From Rhodanobacter sp. B05 (GTDB lineage: Bacteria > Pseudomonadota > Gammaproteobacteria > Xanthomonadales > Rhodanobacteraceae), in contig NZ_MUNU01000017.1 of assembly GCF_002001085.1 (NCBI RefSeq), forward strand, positions 62,001 through 126,000: DNA of 64,000 bases, written 5' to 3'. Below, in pieces: positions 1 to 8,326 of the stretch (the first letter of the stretch is position 1; every line of letters begins with the position of its first letter). The position numbers and the translations under genes are program-made. A model generated the notes under the pieces. The model did no database searches, was not told where the DNA came from, and worked only from the letters and a program-made list of their open reading frames with translations.

Positions 1-1557
1 CGCCTGCAGTACATGGCCGAGCATTCACGCCTGCGCCATGTGCTGGTCACCGACGCCGGGCTGTTGCCTTCGGCGGTTGCCCAAGGGCGTGAACTGCTCG
101 GTGTGGACGCGCTGGCGGCGGAGCCTGCTGGCCCCGCAGGCTTGCCGGAGGTACGCGGCGACGATACCGCCTACGTGCTGTACACCTCCGGCTCCACTGG
201 CAAGCCCAAGGGCGTCGGCATCCTGCATCGCAACCTGGTCAACTTCCTGCTGAGCATGGCGCGTGAGCCGGGTTTCACCGAGAATGACACGTTGTGCGCG
301 GCCACCACGCTGTCCTTCGACATCGCCGGGCTGGAGCTGTACCTGCCGCTGATCGTGGGCGGGCGCATGGTGATCGCCACCGACGAGGAGCAGCACGAGC
401 CGCACCAGATGTGGGAGCTGATCGATCGCAGCGGCTGCAATGTGCTGCAGACCACGCCGTCCATGTTGCGCCTGCTGCAGGACACCGGACAGGACCGCGC
501 CGTGCATCAGCTGAGCCTGTTTGTCGGTGGTGAGGCGCTGCCGCTGGTGGTCGCCAACAGCATGGCCGGGCGTTGCCGCGAGTTCTGGAACCTGTACGGT
601 CCCACCGAGACGACGATCTGGTCCACCGTGGCGCGGATCAAGCCGGGCATCAACGTGGTGCCGCTGGGCAGGCCGATCGCCAACACGCAGGTTTATGTGC
701 TGGACGCCCGCCTCCGCCCGCTGCCGCCGGGCGTCATCGGGGAAATATGGATCGCAGGCGATGGCGTTGCCGCGGGTTATCTGTTCCAGCCCGAGCTCAC
801 CGCCGAACGCTTCGTCGACGATCCCTTTGCCGGCGGCGCGGCACGCATGTACCGCACCGGCGATCTCGGCACCTGGCGTGATGGCGTCCTGTACTTCCAT
901 GGCCGCGCCGACCACCAGATCAAGGTTCGCGGTTTTCGCATCGAGCCGGGCGACATCGAGGCCGTGGCCGACAGTTACCCGGTCGTGCGCGAATCGGTGG
1001 TGGTGCTGCGCCAGTTTGGCGCCAACGACGCGCGCATGGTGCTGTACGTGGCGATTGACGGGGACATCGAGACGACTGCGCGGGCGTTGCGCGAGCATTT
1101 GCGTCAGCGCCTGCCCGGCTACATGCTGCCGCAGCACATCGAGGCGCTGGTGGAGCTACCGAAGACGCCGAACGGCAAGATCGATCGCAAGGCGTTGCCG
1201 ATGCCGGCGGCTGCCGTCGCCGTCGCGGAGTCCAGATCGGCACCAACGGAACCCACGGCAACCGCGGAAACCATGACCGACCCGCGCGAGCTTTACCTTG
1301 CCAACATCTGGCGCGAACTGATCGGTGTGCAGGATATCCGTCGCAGCGACAACTTCCTCGACCTGGGTGGGCATTCCATGCTGGCGGTCGAGTTTGCCAC
1401 CCGGGTCAGAAAGGAGACCGCGGTGAGCCTGCGACTCCTGAATATCGTCACCGGTACGCTGGCATCATTGGCCGTGGAGCTGCCCAGGGATCGTTCGGTG
1501 TCGACCTCGGAAGACTCCCTGTGGTCGCGCTTGCGCAAGCGTCTGGGACGGCGTTGA
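1..1557 (+). CDS. NRPS-like amino acid adenylation domain plus carrier protein (5' end off window), predicted glycine-activating
   Basis: Activates an amino acid as aminoacyl-AMP and loads it on its own phosphopantetheine carrier domain. The frame is open to base 1, so the N-terminus, about 110 residues of a normal A domain, is outside. Numbering from the Met at 13: core A3 YTSGSTGKPKGV at 57-68, A5 YGPTETT at 195-201, A7 YRTGD, A8 with KVRGFRIEPGDIE, A10 with Lys389, and a carrier LGGHS with the phosphopantetheine Ser455. There is no condensation or thioesterase domain. Aligned by eye to PheA, the specificity residues are D103 I104 L107 Q146 F170 G172 L194 I202 W203 K389, one residue from the published glycine code DILQLGLIWK. 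Its position at the head of an EPS run suggests amino acid decoration of the polymer. That role is inference; the domain call is firm. Confidence 0.9.
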   Translation, partial: RLQYMAEHSRLRHVLVTDAGLLPSAVAQGRELLGVDALAAEPAGPAGLPEVRGDDTAYVLYTSGSTGKPKGVGILHRNLVNFLLSMAREPGFTENDTLCAATTLSFDIAGLELYLPLIVGGRMVIATDEEQHEPHQMWELIDRSGCNVLQTTPSMLRLLQDTGQDRAVHQLSLFVGGEALPLVVANSMAGRCREFWNLYGPTETTIWSTVARIKPGINVVPLGRPIANTQVYVLDARLRPLPPGVIGEIWIAGDGVAAGYLFQPELTAERFVDDPFAGGAARMYRTGDLGTWRDGVLYFHGRADHQIKVRGFRIEPGDIEAVADSYPVVRESVVVLRQFGANDARMVLYVAIDGDIETTARALREHLRQRLPGYMLPQHIEALVELPKTPNGKIDRKALPMPAAAVAVAESRSAPTEPTATAETMTDPRELYLANIWRELIGVQDIRRSDNFLDLGGHSMLAVEFATRVRKETAVSLRLLNIVTGTLASLAVELPRDRSVSTSEDSLWSRLRKRLGRR

Positions 1558-1872
1558 GGTGTTCGACCGACGAGAAGATGCAGGGGTGTGCCGCGTGACA
1601 GGCAGCAGGAATGACCTGATACCGCACATCGGCGGCTGGTACTATCGCGACATGTCGCGGCGGCATCGCCGTGCATCACGACTCCCGGGCAGAACATCGG
1701 TTGATCGGCGTCACGACGACGTGCCGCACGTTCGAAGGTTGGTGCGCGATGCATTGCGCGGGCCCGTGATCAAACGCAACATGGAGCCGGGCTGGCTGGA
1801 TGCAAAGCCGATCTCGATCGACTGGCTGGGTCACTTCATTCCGAGTCATGCGCTCGATCCTGATCAAGCCGA
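1558..1872. other. Intergenic stretch without a convincing gene
   Basis: About 315 bases separate the adenylation/carrier gene from the ligase gene. One plus-strand frame stays open (1559-1885), but it has no ribosome site, is rich in Arg/His/Asp in the way off-frame high-GC sequence is, and runs into the ligase start. I see no repeat, RNA gene or clear promoter here. Confidence 0.5.
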
Positions 1873-3135
1873 ATGTTCATACTAAGTCTCCTCTATCTCG
1901 CGCTCACCATCGTTCGACCGCAGGACTACTTGCCCGCGCTGACCGGCATTCCGCTGTTGCCGGGAGTACTCGGCCTGGCGTTTCTGGCATGGGCGATCAG
2001 CGGCAAGAAGCGCCTCGACGCTCCGCAGTTCTTGCTGCTTCCGGTGTTCCTGCTGGTCGGCATGGTCTCGATGGTCGCCAACCACTGGGCCGGCGGCGCG
2101 ATTGAATTCCTCGTGCGTTTCGGCCCGATCGTCATTGCGTTCTTCGTCTTGGCGGCGGCCTGCACCACCCAGCGCCATGTGACCATCGCCATGACCGTGT
2201 TCGTGCTCTGTGCGGCCGTGCTCGCCGCGCACAGCATCCAGCAGGCGAACACCGGGGTAGGCTGGACGGGCATGACCATCGGCGAGGATGGGCGCGTTCG
2301 CTACGTGGGGATCTTCAACGACCCCAACGATCTCGGTTTGCTGTTCGTGGCGACGCTGCCCATGGCCATTTTCCTCAGCGGTCTTGGCGGTTTCCTGCGT
2401 CGCGTTTTGTGGCTGACTGCCGCGGCTCTGCTGCTGTACGGGATCTACCTGACCAATTCGCGCGGTGCCATGCTCGCGGTGCTGGTGGTGGGCGGCATCT
2501 TCATCTGGCGGCGTCGCGGCATGTTCACCGCCGGTGTCCTCGGCGTGGCGGGGCTGCTGGTCATGCGCTTGCTGTCCTCGCGCATGCAGGAGCTGGATCC
2601 CGACGAATCCTCCGCCTTCGGGCGGGTGGATGCCTGGTATGAAGGTATCCACATGTTCTTTTCGAATCCCTTGCTTGGCGTCGGGCCCGGCAACTTCACC
2701 GATTACAATCAGCTGACCGCGCACAACTCCTGGGTACTGGTGCTGGCCGAAACCGGGTTCGTCGGCTACACCCTGTGGCTGGCGTTCGTCGTTTATGGTT
2801 TCTGGATGATGGTGAACGTCATGCGATACCAGCCCGATGCGGTCGCTGCCCCCGACCAGGAACGCCTGTTGCAGGGCGAACGCAGCATGGCGTTCACCTT
2901 GCTGCTGTCGCAGTACGGCCTGTTTGCCGCCGCATTCTTTCTCAGCCGCAGCTACACCGTGGTGATGTACCTGCTGATCGCGGTGGTGGTCGGTCACTAT
3001 CTGGGGATGCGACAGCGCTGGCCGGAGTTGCCGATGCTCCGGCTGTCCGACCACTGGCTACGCTGGATGATGGTGTCCGTGGGCAGCATCATGGCGTTGT
3101 ACGTCATCACCACCCTGATGCTGATCGGCACATGA
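1873..3135 (+). CDS. O-antigen ligase / Wzy-type polymerase family membrane protein
   Basis: 420 residues with about ten to twelve hydrophobic segments, typical of the Wzy_C/RfaL family, which polymerise or ligate lipid-linked glycans at the periplasmic face of the inner membrane. The N-terminus has the VRPQDYLP motif seen in EPS-locus members. The large periplasmic loop contains FNDPNDLGLL and, further on, GVGPGNFTDYNQLTAHNSWVL, whose H-N-x-x-L pattern matches the catalytic-loop signature of the family. The start is the ATG immediately before FILSLLYLAL; the ribosome site is weak. It overlaps the flippase gene by ATGA (3132-3135), so the two are probably translated together. Polymerase and ligase cannot be told apart by sequence; polymerase is favoured because this is an EPS locus. 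Confidence 0.85.
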   Translation: MFILSLLYLALTIVRPQDYLPALTGIPLLPGVLGLAFLAWAISGKKRLDAPQFLLLPVFLLVGMVSMVANHWAGGAIEFLVRFGPIVIAFFVLAAACTTQRHVTIAMTVFVLCAAVLAAHSIQQANTGVGWTGMTIGEDGRVRYVGIFNDPNDLGLLFVATLPMAIFLSGLGGFLRRVLWLTAAALLLYGIYLTNSRGAMLAVLVVGGIFIWRRRGMFTAGVLGVAGLLVMRLLSSRMQELDPDESSAFGRVDAWYEGIHMFFSNPLLGVGPGNFTDYNQLTAHNSWVLVLAETGFVGYTLWLAFVVYGFWMMVNVMRYQPDAVAAPDQERLLQGERSMAFTLLLSQYGLFAAAFFLSRSYTVVMYLLIAVVVGHYLGMRQRWPELPMLRLSDHWLRWMMVSVGSIMALYVITTLMLIGT

Positions 3136-4682
3136 GCACTCGCAGCAGCGCCTTGCGCAACACGTTGTTTTCCTCGGTCGGGATCTATGTCGAGTACTCG
3201 CTTGGCATGCTGGCGGCGATCCTCATCGCCCGGCAACTGGGCCCGGATCACTATGGCATCTACGGCCTGTTCATCTGGTTCGCCGCGGTGGGCGTGGTGG
3301 CCACGAACTCGGGGGTCACCACGGGAGTGATCAAGTTCGTCGCCGAGTTGCGGGGATCGCAGCAGGAACACCTGATCGTGCCGGTACTGGCCTATCTGCG
3401 GCGGATGCAGGTGTGGCATCTGCTGATCGTGATGGGGTTGGCCCTGGTGCTGTACCTGCTGTTCGGCGAACGCTTTGCTGCCGAAATGGGAGTCACCGAG
3501 TTCGCGATGCTGGCCGCGGCGGTGGCGATGCGCGCGCCCTACATGTTCAACATCGCGATCGCCAAGGGCTTCGAGGCGTTCGATGCCACCGCGAAGGTGA
3601 GCATGCTGTCGGCGCCGCTGAATCTGCTGATGGTGATCACGGCGATGCTGCTGGGAGCGTCGATATTCTGGTTTCTGGTGGTGTACCTGATTTCGAGTGC
3701 CGTGTTCCTGCTGACGTCGCGTCACCAGGCACGCCGGCTGCTGGCGCCGCATGCGAACCACCATGCCGTACCCGACCAGTTGCAGCAGCGGGTTCGCCGA
3801 CATCTGCGCATCGTGTCGGTGACGATCATCGTCGGCTTTCTGATCGCCAGCGACGTGGAGATCCTGTTCCTCAACATGTTCGACAGCGCCGCCTCCGCGG
3901 GCTACTTCAAGGTGGCCTACCAGCTGGCGACGGGAATCATGTTGCTGGTGCCCGGCGTGTTCGGCGCCGTCCTGTTGCCGATGATGGCCAAGGCGCAGAG
4001 TCAGGGGCGCGAGGCTGGCGGACGGCGCTTCGTCGCCGTCACCAGTTATCTCGCCTTGCTGGCGGCGCCTGTGGTGGCCTTTGGCGGCACCTTTTCCGGC
4101 CCGGTCATCGCCCTGCTGTACGGCGCGTCATACGCCACCGCGGCACCGGTATTCGCCTGGTGCCTGTTCGCCTGCGCCATGGGCACGCTGATCCAGGGCG
4201 CCACCAGCCTGCTGGTCAGCGCGGACAGGCAGCACGTTGTGCTGATCCTCACGATTGCGTTGGGCGCGCTCAAGATGCTGCTCGATTTCGTGCTGATCAC
4301 GCGCTTCGGGCTGTACGGTTCGGTGGCCGCCATCGTGATCGAGTTGCTCGTCATCGCGACCTCATACCTGACCATCGCCGTGCGTATCAGCGGAGTGCAA
4401 CTGGAGTGGCTGCGCCTGTTGCGCATCGTGCTGGCCGCGGCGCTGGCAGCCGGTCTCGCCGCGCTGGTACGTACGCTGCAGCTGGCGCCGATACCGACCC
4501 TGCTACTTGGCGCTGCCGTGTTGAGTGGAACCTACCTGCTGCTGACCCTGGTGCTGCAATGCTGGAGCCGCGCCGACATCGTACAATTGCAAGGCCTGCA
4601 CGAGCGGTATGCAGCCGGCCGTCCGCGCCTGTTTGGCCGCCTGCTCGACTGGGCCGGCGCGCGCGCGTGGGGGGAGCCATGA
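3132..4682 (+). CDS. Wzx-like lipopolysaccharide/EPS flippase (MATE/MVF superfamily)
   Basis: 516 residues with about 14 hydrophobic helices and a polysaccharide-synthase N-terminus (LFSSVGIYVEYSLGMLAAIL, then ARQLGPDHYGIYGL). The R-x-L-G-P-x-x-Y-G-x-Y/F motif is common to Wzx and related O-unit flippases. It would move undecaprenyl-linked repeat units across the inner membrane for the adjacent polymerase. The frame extends upstream to 2775, but residues before 3132 are a shadow of the ligase gene; ATG 3132 overlaps the ligase stop. Its own stop overlaps the ATG of the next gene (4679-4682). No oddities seen. Confidence 0.88.
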   Translation: MSTRSSALRNTLFSSVGIYVEYSLGMLAAILIARQLGPDHYGIYGLFIWFAAVGVVATNSGVTTGVIKFVAELRGSQQEHLIVPVLAYLRRMQVWHLLIVMGLALVLYLLFGERFAAEMGVTEFAMLAAAVAMRAPYMFNIAIAKGFEAFDATAKVSMLSAPLNLLMVITAMLLGASIFWFLVVYLISSAVFLLTSRHQARRLLAPHANHHAVPDQLQQRVRRHLRIVSVTIIVGFLIASDVEILFLNMFDSAASAGYFKVAYQLATGIMLLVPGVFGAVLLPMMAKAQSQGREAGGRRFVAVTSYLALLAAPVVAFGGTFSGPVIALLYGASYATAAPVFAWCLFACAMGTLIQGATSLLVSADRQHVVLILTIALGALKMLLDFVLITRFGLYGSVAAIVIELLVIATSYLTIAVRISGVQLEWLRLLRIVLAAALAAGLAALVRTLQLAPIPTLLLGAAVLSGTYLLLTLVLQCWSRADIVQLQGLHERYAAGRPRLFGRLLDWAGARAWGEP

Positions 4683-6049
4683 AAGCATCCTGGTACGAGA
4701 AGGCATTCAGTCGCGTGCTCTACCCGGCATGGGAAAGCGGCCTGCTGCGTCGGCACACCTTGTCCCACCTGGCCGACTACCAGCGGGATCAGTGGCTGGC
4801 GCCCGAGCAGATCGCCACGCTGCAATGGCAGCGTCTGCAGCGTTTGCTGGAGCACTGCGAGCGCGAGGTTCCGTACTATCGACGACGCTGGCGCGAGTTG
4901 GGCATCACCGCGGCGGACATTCGCAACCTGGACGACTACGCGCGGCTGCCGCTGCTGACCAAGGCGGATATTCGCCAGCACTTCGACGAGCTGAAGGCGG
5001 ATTCCTGGCGCGAGCGCCTGCTGTACAAGGCCACCGGCGGCTCGACCGGCGACCCGATGCGCTTCGGCTATACGCGCGAGAGCTATGAGCGACGCACTGC
5101 GGTGATGTGGCGCGGCTACGACTGGGCCGGCTCGCGCATGGGCCGGCGCACGCTGTTCCTGTGGGGCGGGGCGGTCGGCGAGCCGAGCCGGCTGCAGCAG
5201 TTCAAGGACCGCGTGTACAACGCGGCCTTCGCCCGCCACGTGCTGAACAGCTTCAACATGACCGAGGCCAACATGGCCGGCTTCGCCGATGCGATCGATC
5301 GCTACCGGCCGCAGGTCATCGTGGGCTATGTCGGTCCGCTGGTGCGGCTGGCGCAATGGCTGATCGCGCAGGGGCGCAGGATCCATGCGCCGCAGTCGAT
5401 CATCGGCGCGGCCGAAGCCCTGCACGAGTTCCAGCGCGAGATCATCGAACAGGCCTTCGGCTGCCCCGCCTACAACACCTACGGATGCCGCGAGTTCATG
5501 CTGATCGCCTCCGAATGCGAACGGCGCGAAGGCCTGCACGTGAATGCGGATCACCTGGTGGTCGAGCTGCAGCGGCCGGCGCATGCGTCCGGCGAGCAGC
5601 CCGGCGAGGTGGTGATCACCGACTTGTTCAACTACGGCATGCCGTTCGTGCGCTACCTCAACGGCGACGTCGCCACGGCGAGCAGCCATGCCTGCAGTTG
5701 CGGGCGCGGGCTGCCCTTGCTGCAGCGTGTCGACGGCCGCCTGCTCGATGCCATCCGCACGCCGGCCGGCCATGTGCTGCCCGGCGAGTTCTTTCCGCAC
5801 ATGCTCAAGGACGTGCCGGGGCTGCTGCGTTTCCAAGTTGTGCAGCGCCAGCTGGATCGACTCGACTTGTCGCTGGTGCGCGGTGCCGGTTTCGACGAAT
5901 CGTCGCTGTCGTACATCCGCCGCGAACTGGCCAAGGTGGTCGGCGACAGCCTTGAACTGCGCTGCCATTTCGTCGACGAGATCCCGCTGACGCCCAGCGG
6001 CAAGTGGCGCGTCTGCATTTCCGAACTGCCGGCCACGCCTGCGGCATGA
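4679..6049 (+). CDS. PaaK/CapK-family adenylate-forming enzyme (phenylacetate-CoA ligase-like)
   Basis: 456 residues of the phenylacetyl-CoA ligase/CapK/coenzyme F390 synthetase family. The nucleotide loop is YKATGGSTGDPMRFGYT near residues 118-134, the adenylate-binding segment is YNTYGCREF, and the C-terminal lobe ends with a lysine loop (LTPSGKWR) that matches the P-x-G-K catalytic loop. Many EPS and capsule loci carry such a protein without phenylacetate genes, where it probably activates an acyl or aromatic acid for polymer modification; the substrate is unknown. A long upstream extension of the frame is a shadow of the flippase; ATG 4679 forms an ATGA overlap. It is the second adenylate-forming enzyme in this run, unrelated in sequence to the A-domain protein at the left edge. 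Confidence 0.85.
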   Translation: MKASWYEKAFSRVLYPAWESGLLRRHTLSHLADYQRDQWLAPEQIATLQWQRLQRLLEHCEREVPYYRRRWRELGITAADIRNLDDYARLPLLTKADIRQHFDELKADSWRERLLYKATGGSTGDPMRFGYTRESYERRTAVMWRGYDWAGSRMGRRTLFLWGGAVGEPSRLQQFKDRVYNAAFARHVLNSFNMTEANMAGFADAIDRYRPQVIVGYVGPLVRLAQWLIAQGRRIHAPQSIIGAAEALHEFQREIIEQAFGCPAYNTYGCREFMLIASECERREGLHVNADHLVVELQRPAHASGEQPGEVVITDLFNYGMPFVRYLNGDVATASSHACSCGRGLPLLQRVDGRLLDAIRTPAGHVLPGEFFPHMLKDVPGLLRFQVVQRQLDRLDLSLVRGAGFDESSLSYIRRELAKVVGDSLELRCHFVDEIPLTPSGKWRVCISELPATPAA

Positions 6050-7155
6050 ACATCGTCCACGTCGTCGAGAATCTCAATCGCGGCGGTCTCGAGCGCATGG
6101 TGATCGATCTGGTGACGATGCAGCAGCGGCAGGGGCACGCGTGCCGGGTGGTTTGCCTGTTCGAAGCGGGCGCGCTGGCGCACGAGCTGGCCGAACAGGG
6201 CGTTCCGGTGCTGGCCTGCGGCAAGCGTCGCGGCGTGGATCTGCGCGCCCTGACGCGGCTGCGGCGGGCGCTGTCCGCGCACGCCGCAGAGGTGCTGCAC
6301 ACCCACAACGCGGTGGCGCACTATCACGCGGTCTGGGCCAGTCGTGGCCTGGCCATCCGGCGGGTGCTCAACACCCGTCACGGCATGGGCGCGAATCGAG
6401 GTTCCGGTCGTCGCGAGTGGCTGTATCGATGGGCGCTGGCGCGCACCGATGCCGTGGCCACCGTGTGCGTGGCCGCGCGCGACGATGCGGTGCGCCGCGG
6501 CATCGTGCCGCCGGAGAAGGCCCGGGTGGTGCCCAACGGCATTCGGGTGGAGCAGTTCCAGCCGGCTTCGGCCGAGCATCGCTTGCGCGTGCGGCAAGCG
6601 CTGGGGCTGACGCCGCAGACACGCCTCATCGGCAACGTCGGCCGGCTCAACTGGACCAAGGATCAGGCCAGCCTGATCCGGGCTTTCGGCGCGGTGCAGC
6701 GCCAGGTCGCCGACGCCGTGCTGGTGCTGATCGGCGACGGCGAGCTGCGCGCCGAGCTGGAGCAATGCGCCGCTGCCGAGGGAGTAGGTGAGAGGGTTCT
6801 GTTGCTGGGAGACCGCAGCGACGTGCGCGACTTGCTGCCGGGGCTCGACCTGTTCGCCTTGTCCTCGTTGAGCGAAGGTTATTCGATGGCCTTGCTGGAA
6901 GCCTGCGCCAGCGCGCTGCCGATCGTCGCCACCGCGGTGGGTGGCAACGGCGAGATCGTGCGCGACGGGATCAGCGGGCGGCTCGTCCCGGCCGGTGATC
7001 CGGCGGCCCTGGCCGGCGCGATGATCGCCTTGCTGGAAGCGCCCTCGTCCGCTTGGGCGCTCGGCGCACAGGCGCGCGCGTGGGTGGAGGCCGAAGGCTC
7101 GCTGGAAAGCATGGCGGCCCGCTATGCCGCGCTTTACCGCGACGCGGCGAAGTGA
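6046..7155 (+). CDS. GT4 glycosyltransferase (GT-B fold)
   Basis: 369 residues beginning MNIVHVVENLNRGGLERMV, the donor-independent N-lobe signature of GT4 enzymes, with LNTRHGMG and a C-lobe ALSSLSEGYSMALLEACASALPIVAT containing the E-x7-E nucleotide-sugar motif. It resembles the XrtA-locus GT4 enzymes (TIGR03088 type), which add sugars to the lipid-linked repeat in the cytoplasm. ATG 6046 overlaps the stop of the PaaK-like gene. The sugar specificity cannot be read from sequence. Confidence 0.9.
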   Translation: MNIVHVVENLNRGGLERMVIDLVTMQQRQGHACRVVCLFEAGALAHELAEQGVPVLACGKRRGVDLRALTRLRRALSAHAAEVLHTHNAVAHYHAVWASRGLAIRRVLNTRHGMGANRGSGRREWLYRWALARTDAVATVCVAARDDAVRRGIVPPEKARVVPNGIRVEQFQPASAEHRLRVRQALGLTPQTRLIGNVGRLNWTKDQASLIRAFGAVQRQVADAVLVLIGDGELRAELEQCAAAEGVGERVLLLGDRSDVRDLLPGLDLFALSSLSEGYSMALLEACASALPIVATAVGGNGEIVRDGISGRLVPAGDPAALAGAMIALLEAPSSAWALGAQARAWVEAEGSLESMAARYAALYRDAAK

Positions 7156-7165
7156 GGCGACGCGC

Positions 7166-8317
7166 TTGAAACTTCTGGTGACCACCAACCTGTTTCCGAC
7201 CCCGTGGGATCCGCTGCGCGGCACGTTCAACCGACAGCAATTTGAGCGCCTCGGCCAACGCCACGAGGTGCACGTGCTGACCGCGGTGGATTTTCGCGAA
7301 CGGCTGGCTGGCGTGCGCGGCCAGGTCGAGGTGGCCGGCCTGCGCCGGGATCACTTCGTCTTCGTGTTTCCGCCCGGGATCGGACGCGCGCTGCACGCCG
7401 GCTGCTGGTTTGCCTCGCTGATGCTGCAACACGGTCGCCGCCTGCGCGCGGAAAAATACGACGCGATCCTGGCCAGCTGGGCCTATCCGGATGCGGTGGC
7501 CTCCGGCTGGCTGGCGCGGTGGCTGGGCATTCCCTATGTGGTCAAGGTGCATGGCAGCGATCTGAACGTGACGGCCGAAGCCGCCTTGCGTCGTCCGCAG
7601 ATCCGCTCGGCCCTGCGTCACGCCGGCGCGGTGGTGGCGGTGAGTCGCGCGCTGGCCGACAAGGCGGTGGCGATCGGCGCGGAGCCGGCGCGGGTGCACA
7701 CCATTTACAACGGCGTCGACGAGCAGTTGTTCTCGCCCGGTTCGCGCGATGCGGCGCGGCAGCGCCTGGGTATCGCGGACGATCGGCCGATGCTGCTCTA
7801 CGTGGGCAATCTCAAGCGGACCAAGGGCTGTGTCGATCTGCTCGAGGCTTTCCCCGCCATGTTGGCACAGCGGCCGCAGGCGACCCTGGTGTATGCCGGT
7901 GCAGGCGCGTGCCGGGCCGAGTTGCTGGCCCGCGCCGCCGCGCTGGGCTGTGCCGAGCGGGTCAGCCTGATCGGTGCCGTGTCGCATGGCCAACTGGGCG
8001 ACTGGTTTCGCGCCGCCGACCTGCTGTGCCTGCCCAGCCACAACGAGGGCGTACCGAACGTGGTGCTGGAAGCGATGTCCTGCGGCACGCCGGTGGTGGC
8101 GAGCCGGGTCGGCGGGATCCCCGAAGTGCTGCCGGAGTTTGCCGGCATCCTGGTGCCCGCACGCGAACCCACCGCGCTTGCAGACGCCTTGCTGGACGCC
8201 ACCGCCCGCACCTGGCAGGGCGAGCGCATCGTCGAACACGCGCGCGGTTTTCGCTGGGACGACAATATCGATCGGCTGGAGCGGATCCTGCAGACGGTGG
8301 TCGCCGAGCGCGTTTAG
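7166..8317 (+). CDS. GT4 glycosyltransferase, probable TTG start
   Basis: 383 residues of a GT-B glycosyltransferase. The N-lobe begins LKLLVTTNLFPTPWDPLRGTFN; the acceptor/donor cleft motif VKVHGSDLN and the C-lobe LPSHNEGVPNVVLEAMSCGTPVVAS, with the E-x7-E pair and GGIPE, are intact. The frame is open upstream to 7124, inside the preceding gene. The TTG at 7166 is chosen because GAGG at 7154-7157 lies 8 nt ahead and translation from it gives the standard family N-terminus. It ends the first plus-strand EPS run and converges on the Gfo/Idh-epimerase gene 9 nt away. Confidence 0.88.
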   Translation: MKLLVTTNLFPTPWDPLRGTFNRQQFERLGQRHEVHVLTAVDFRERLAGVRGQVEVAGLRRDHFVFVFPPGIGRALHAGCWFASLMLQHGRRLRAEKYDAILASWAYPDAVASGWLARWLGIPYVVKVHGSDLNVTAEAALRRPQIRSALRHAGAVVAVSRALADKAVAIGAEPARVHTIYNGVDEQLFSPGSRDAARQRLGIADDRPMLLYVGNLKRTKGCVDLLEAFPAMLAQRPQATLVYAGAGACRAELLARAAALGCAERVSLIGAVSHGQLGDWFRAADLLCLPSHNEGVPNVVLEAMSCGTPVVASRVGGIPEVLPEFAGILVPAREPTALADALLDATARTWQGERIVEHARGFRWDDNIDRLERILQTVVAERV

Positions 8318-8326
8318 CCGCTGGGC

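Noticed and set aside
1882..3054. Long minus-strand open frame opposite the ligase gene
   Set aside because: High-GC shadow: His/Gln/Arg-rich, no ribosome site, no motif, and the plus strand is a clear membrane protein.
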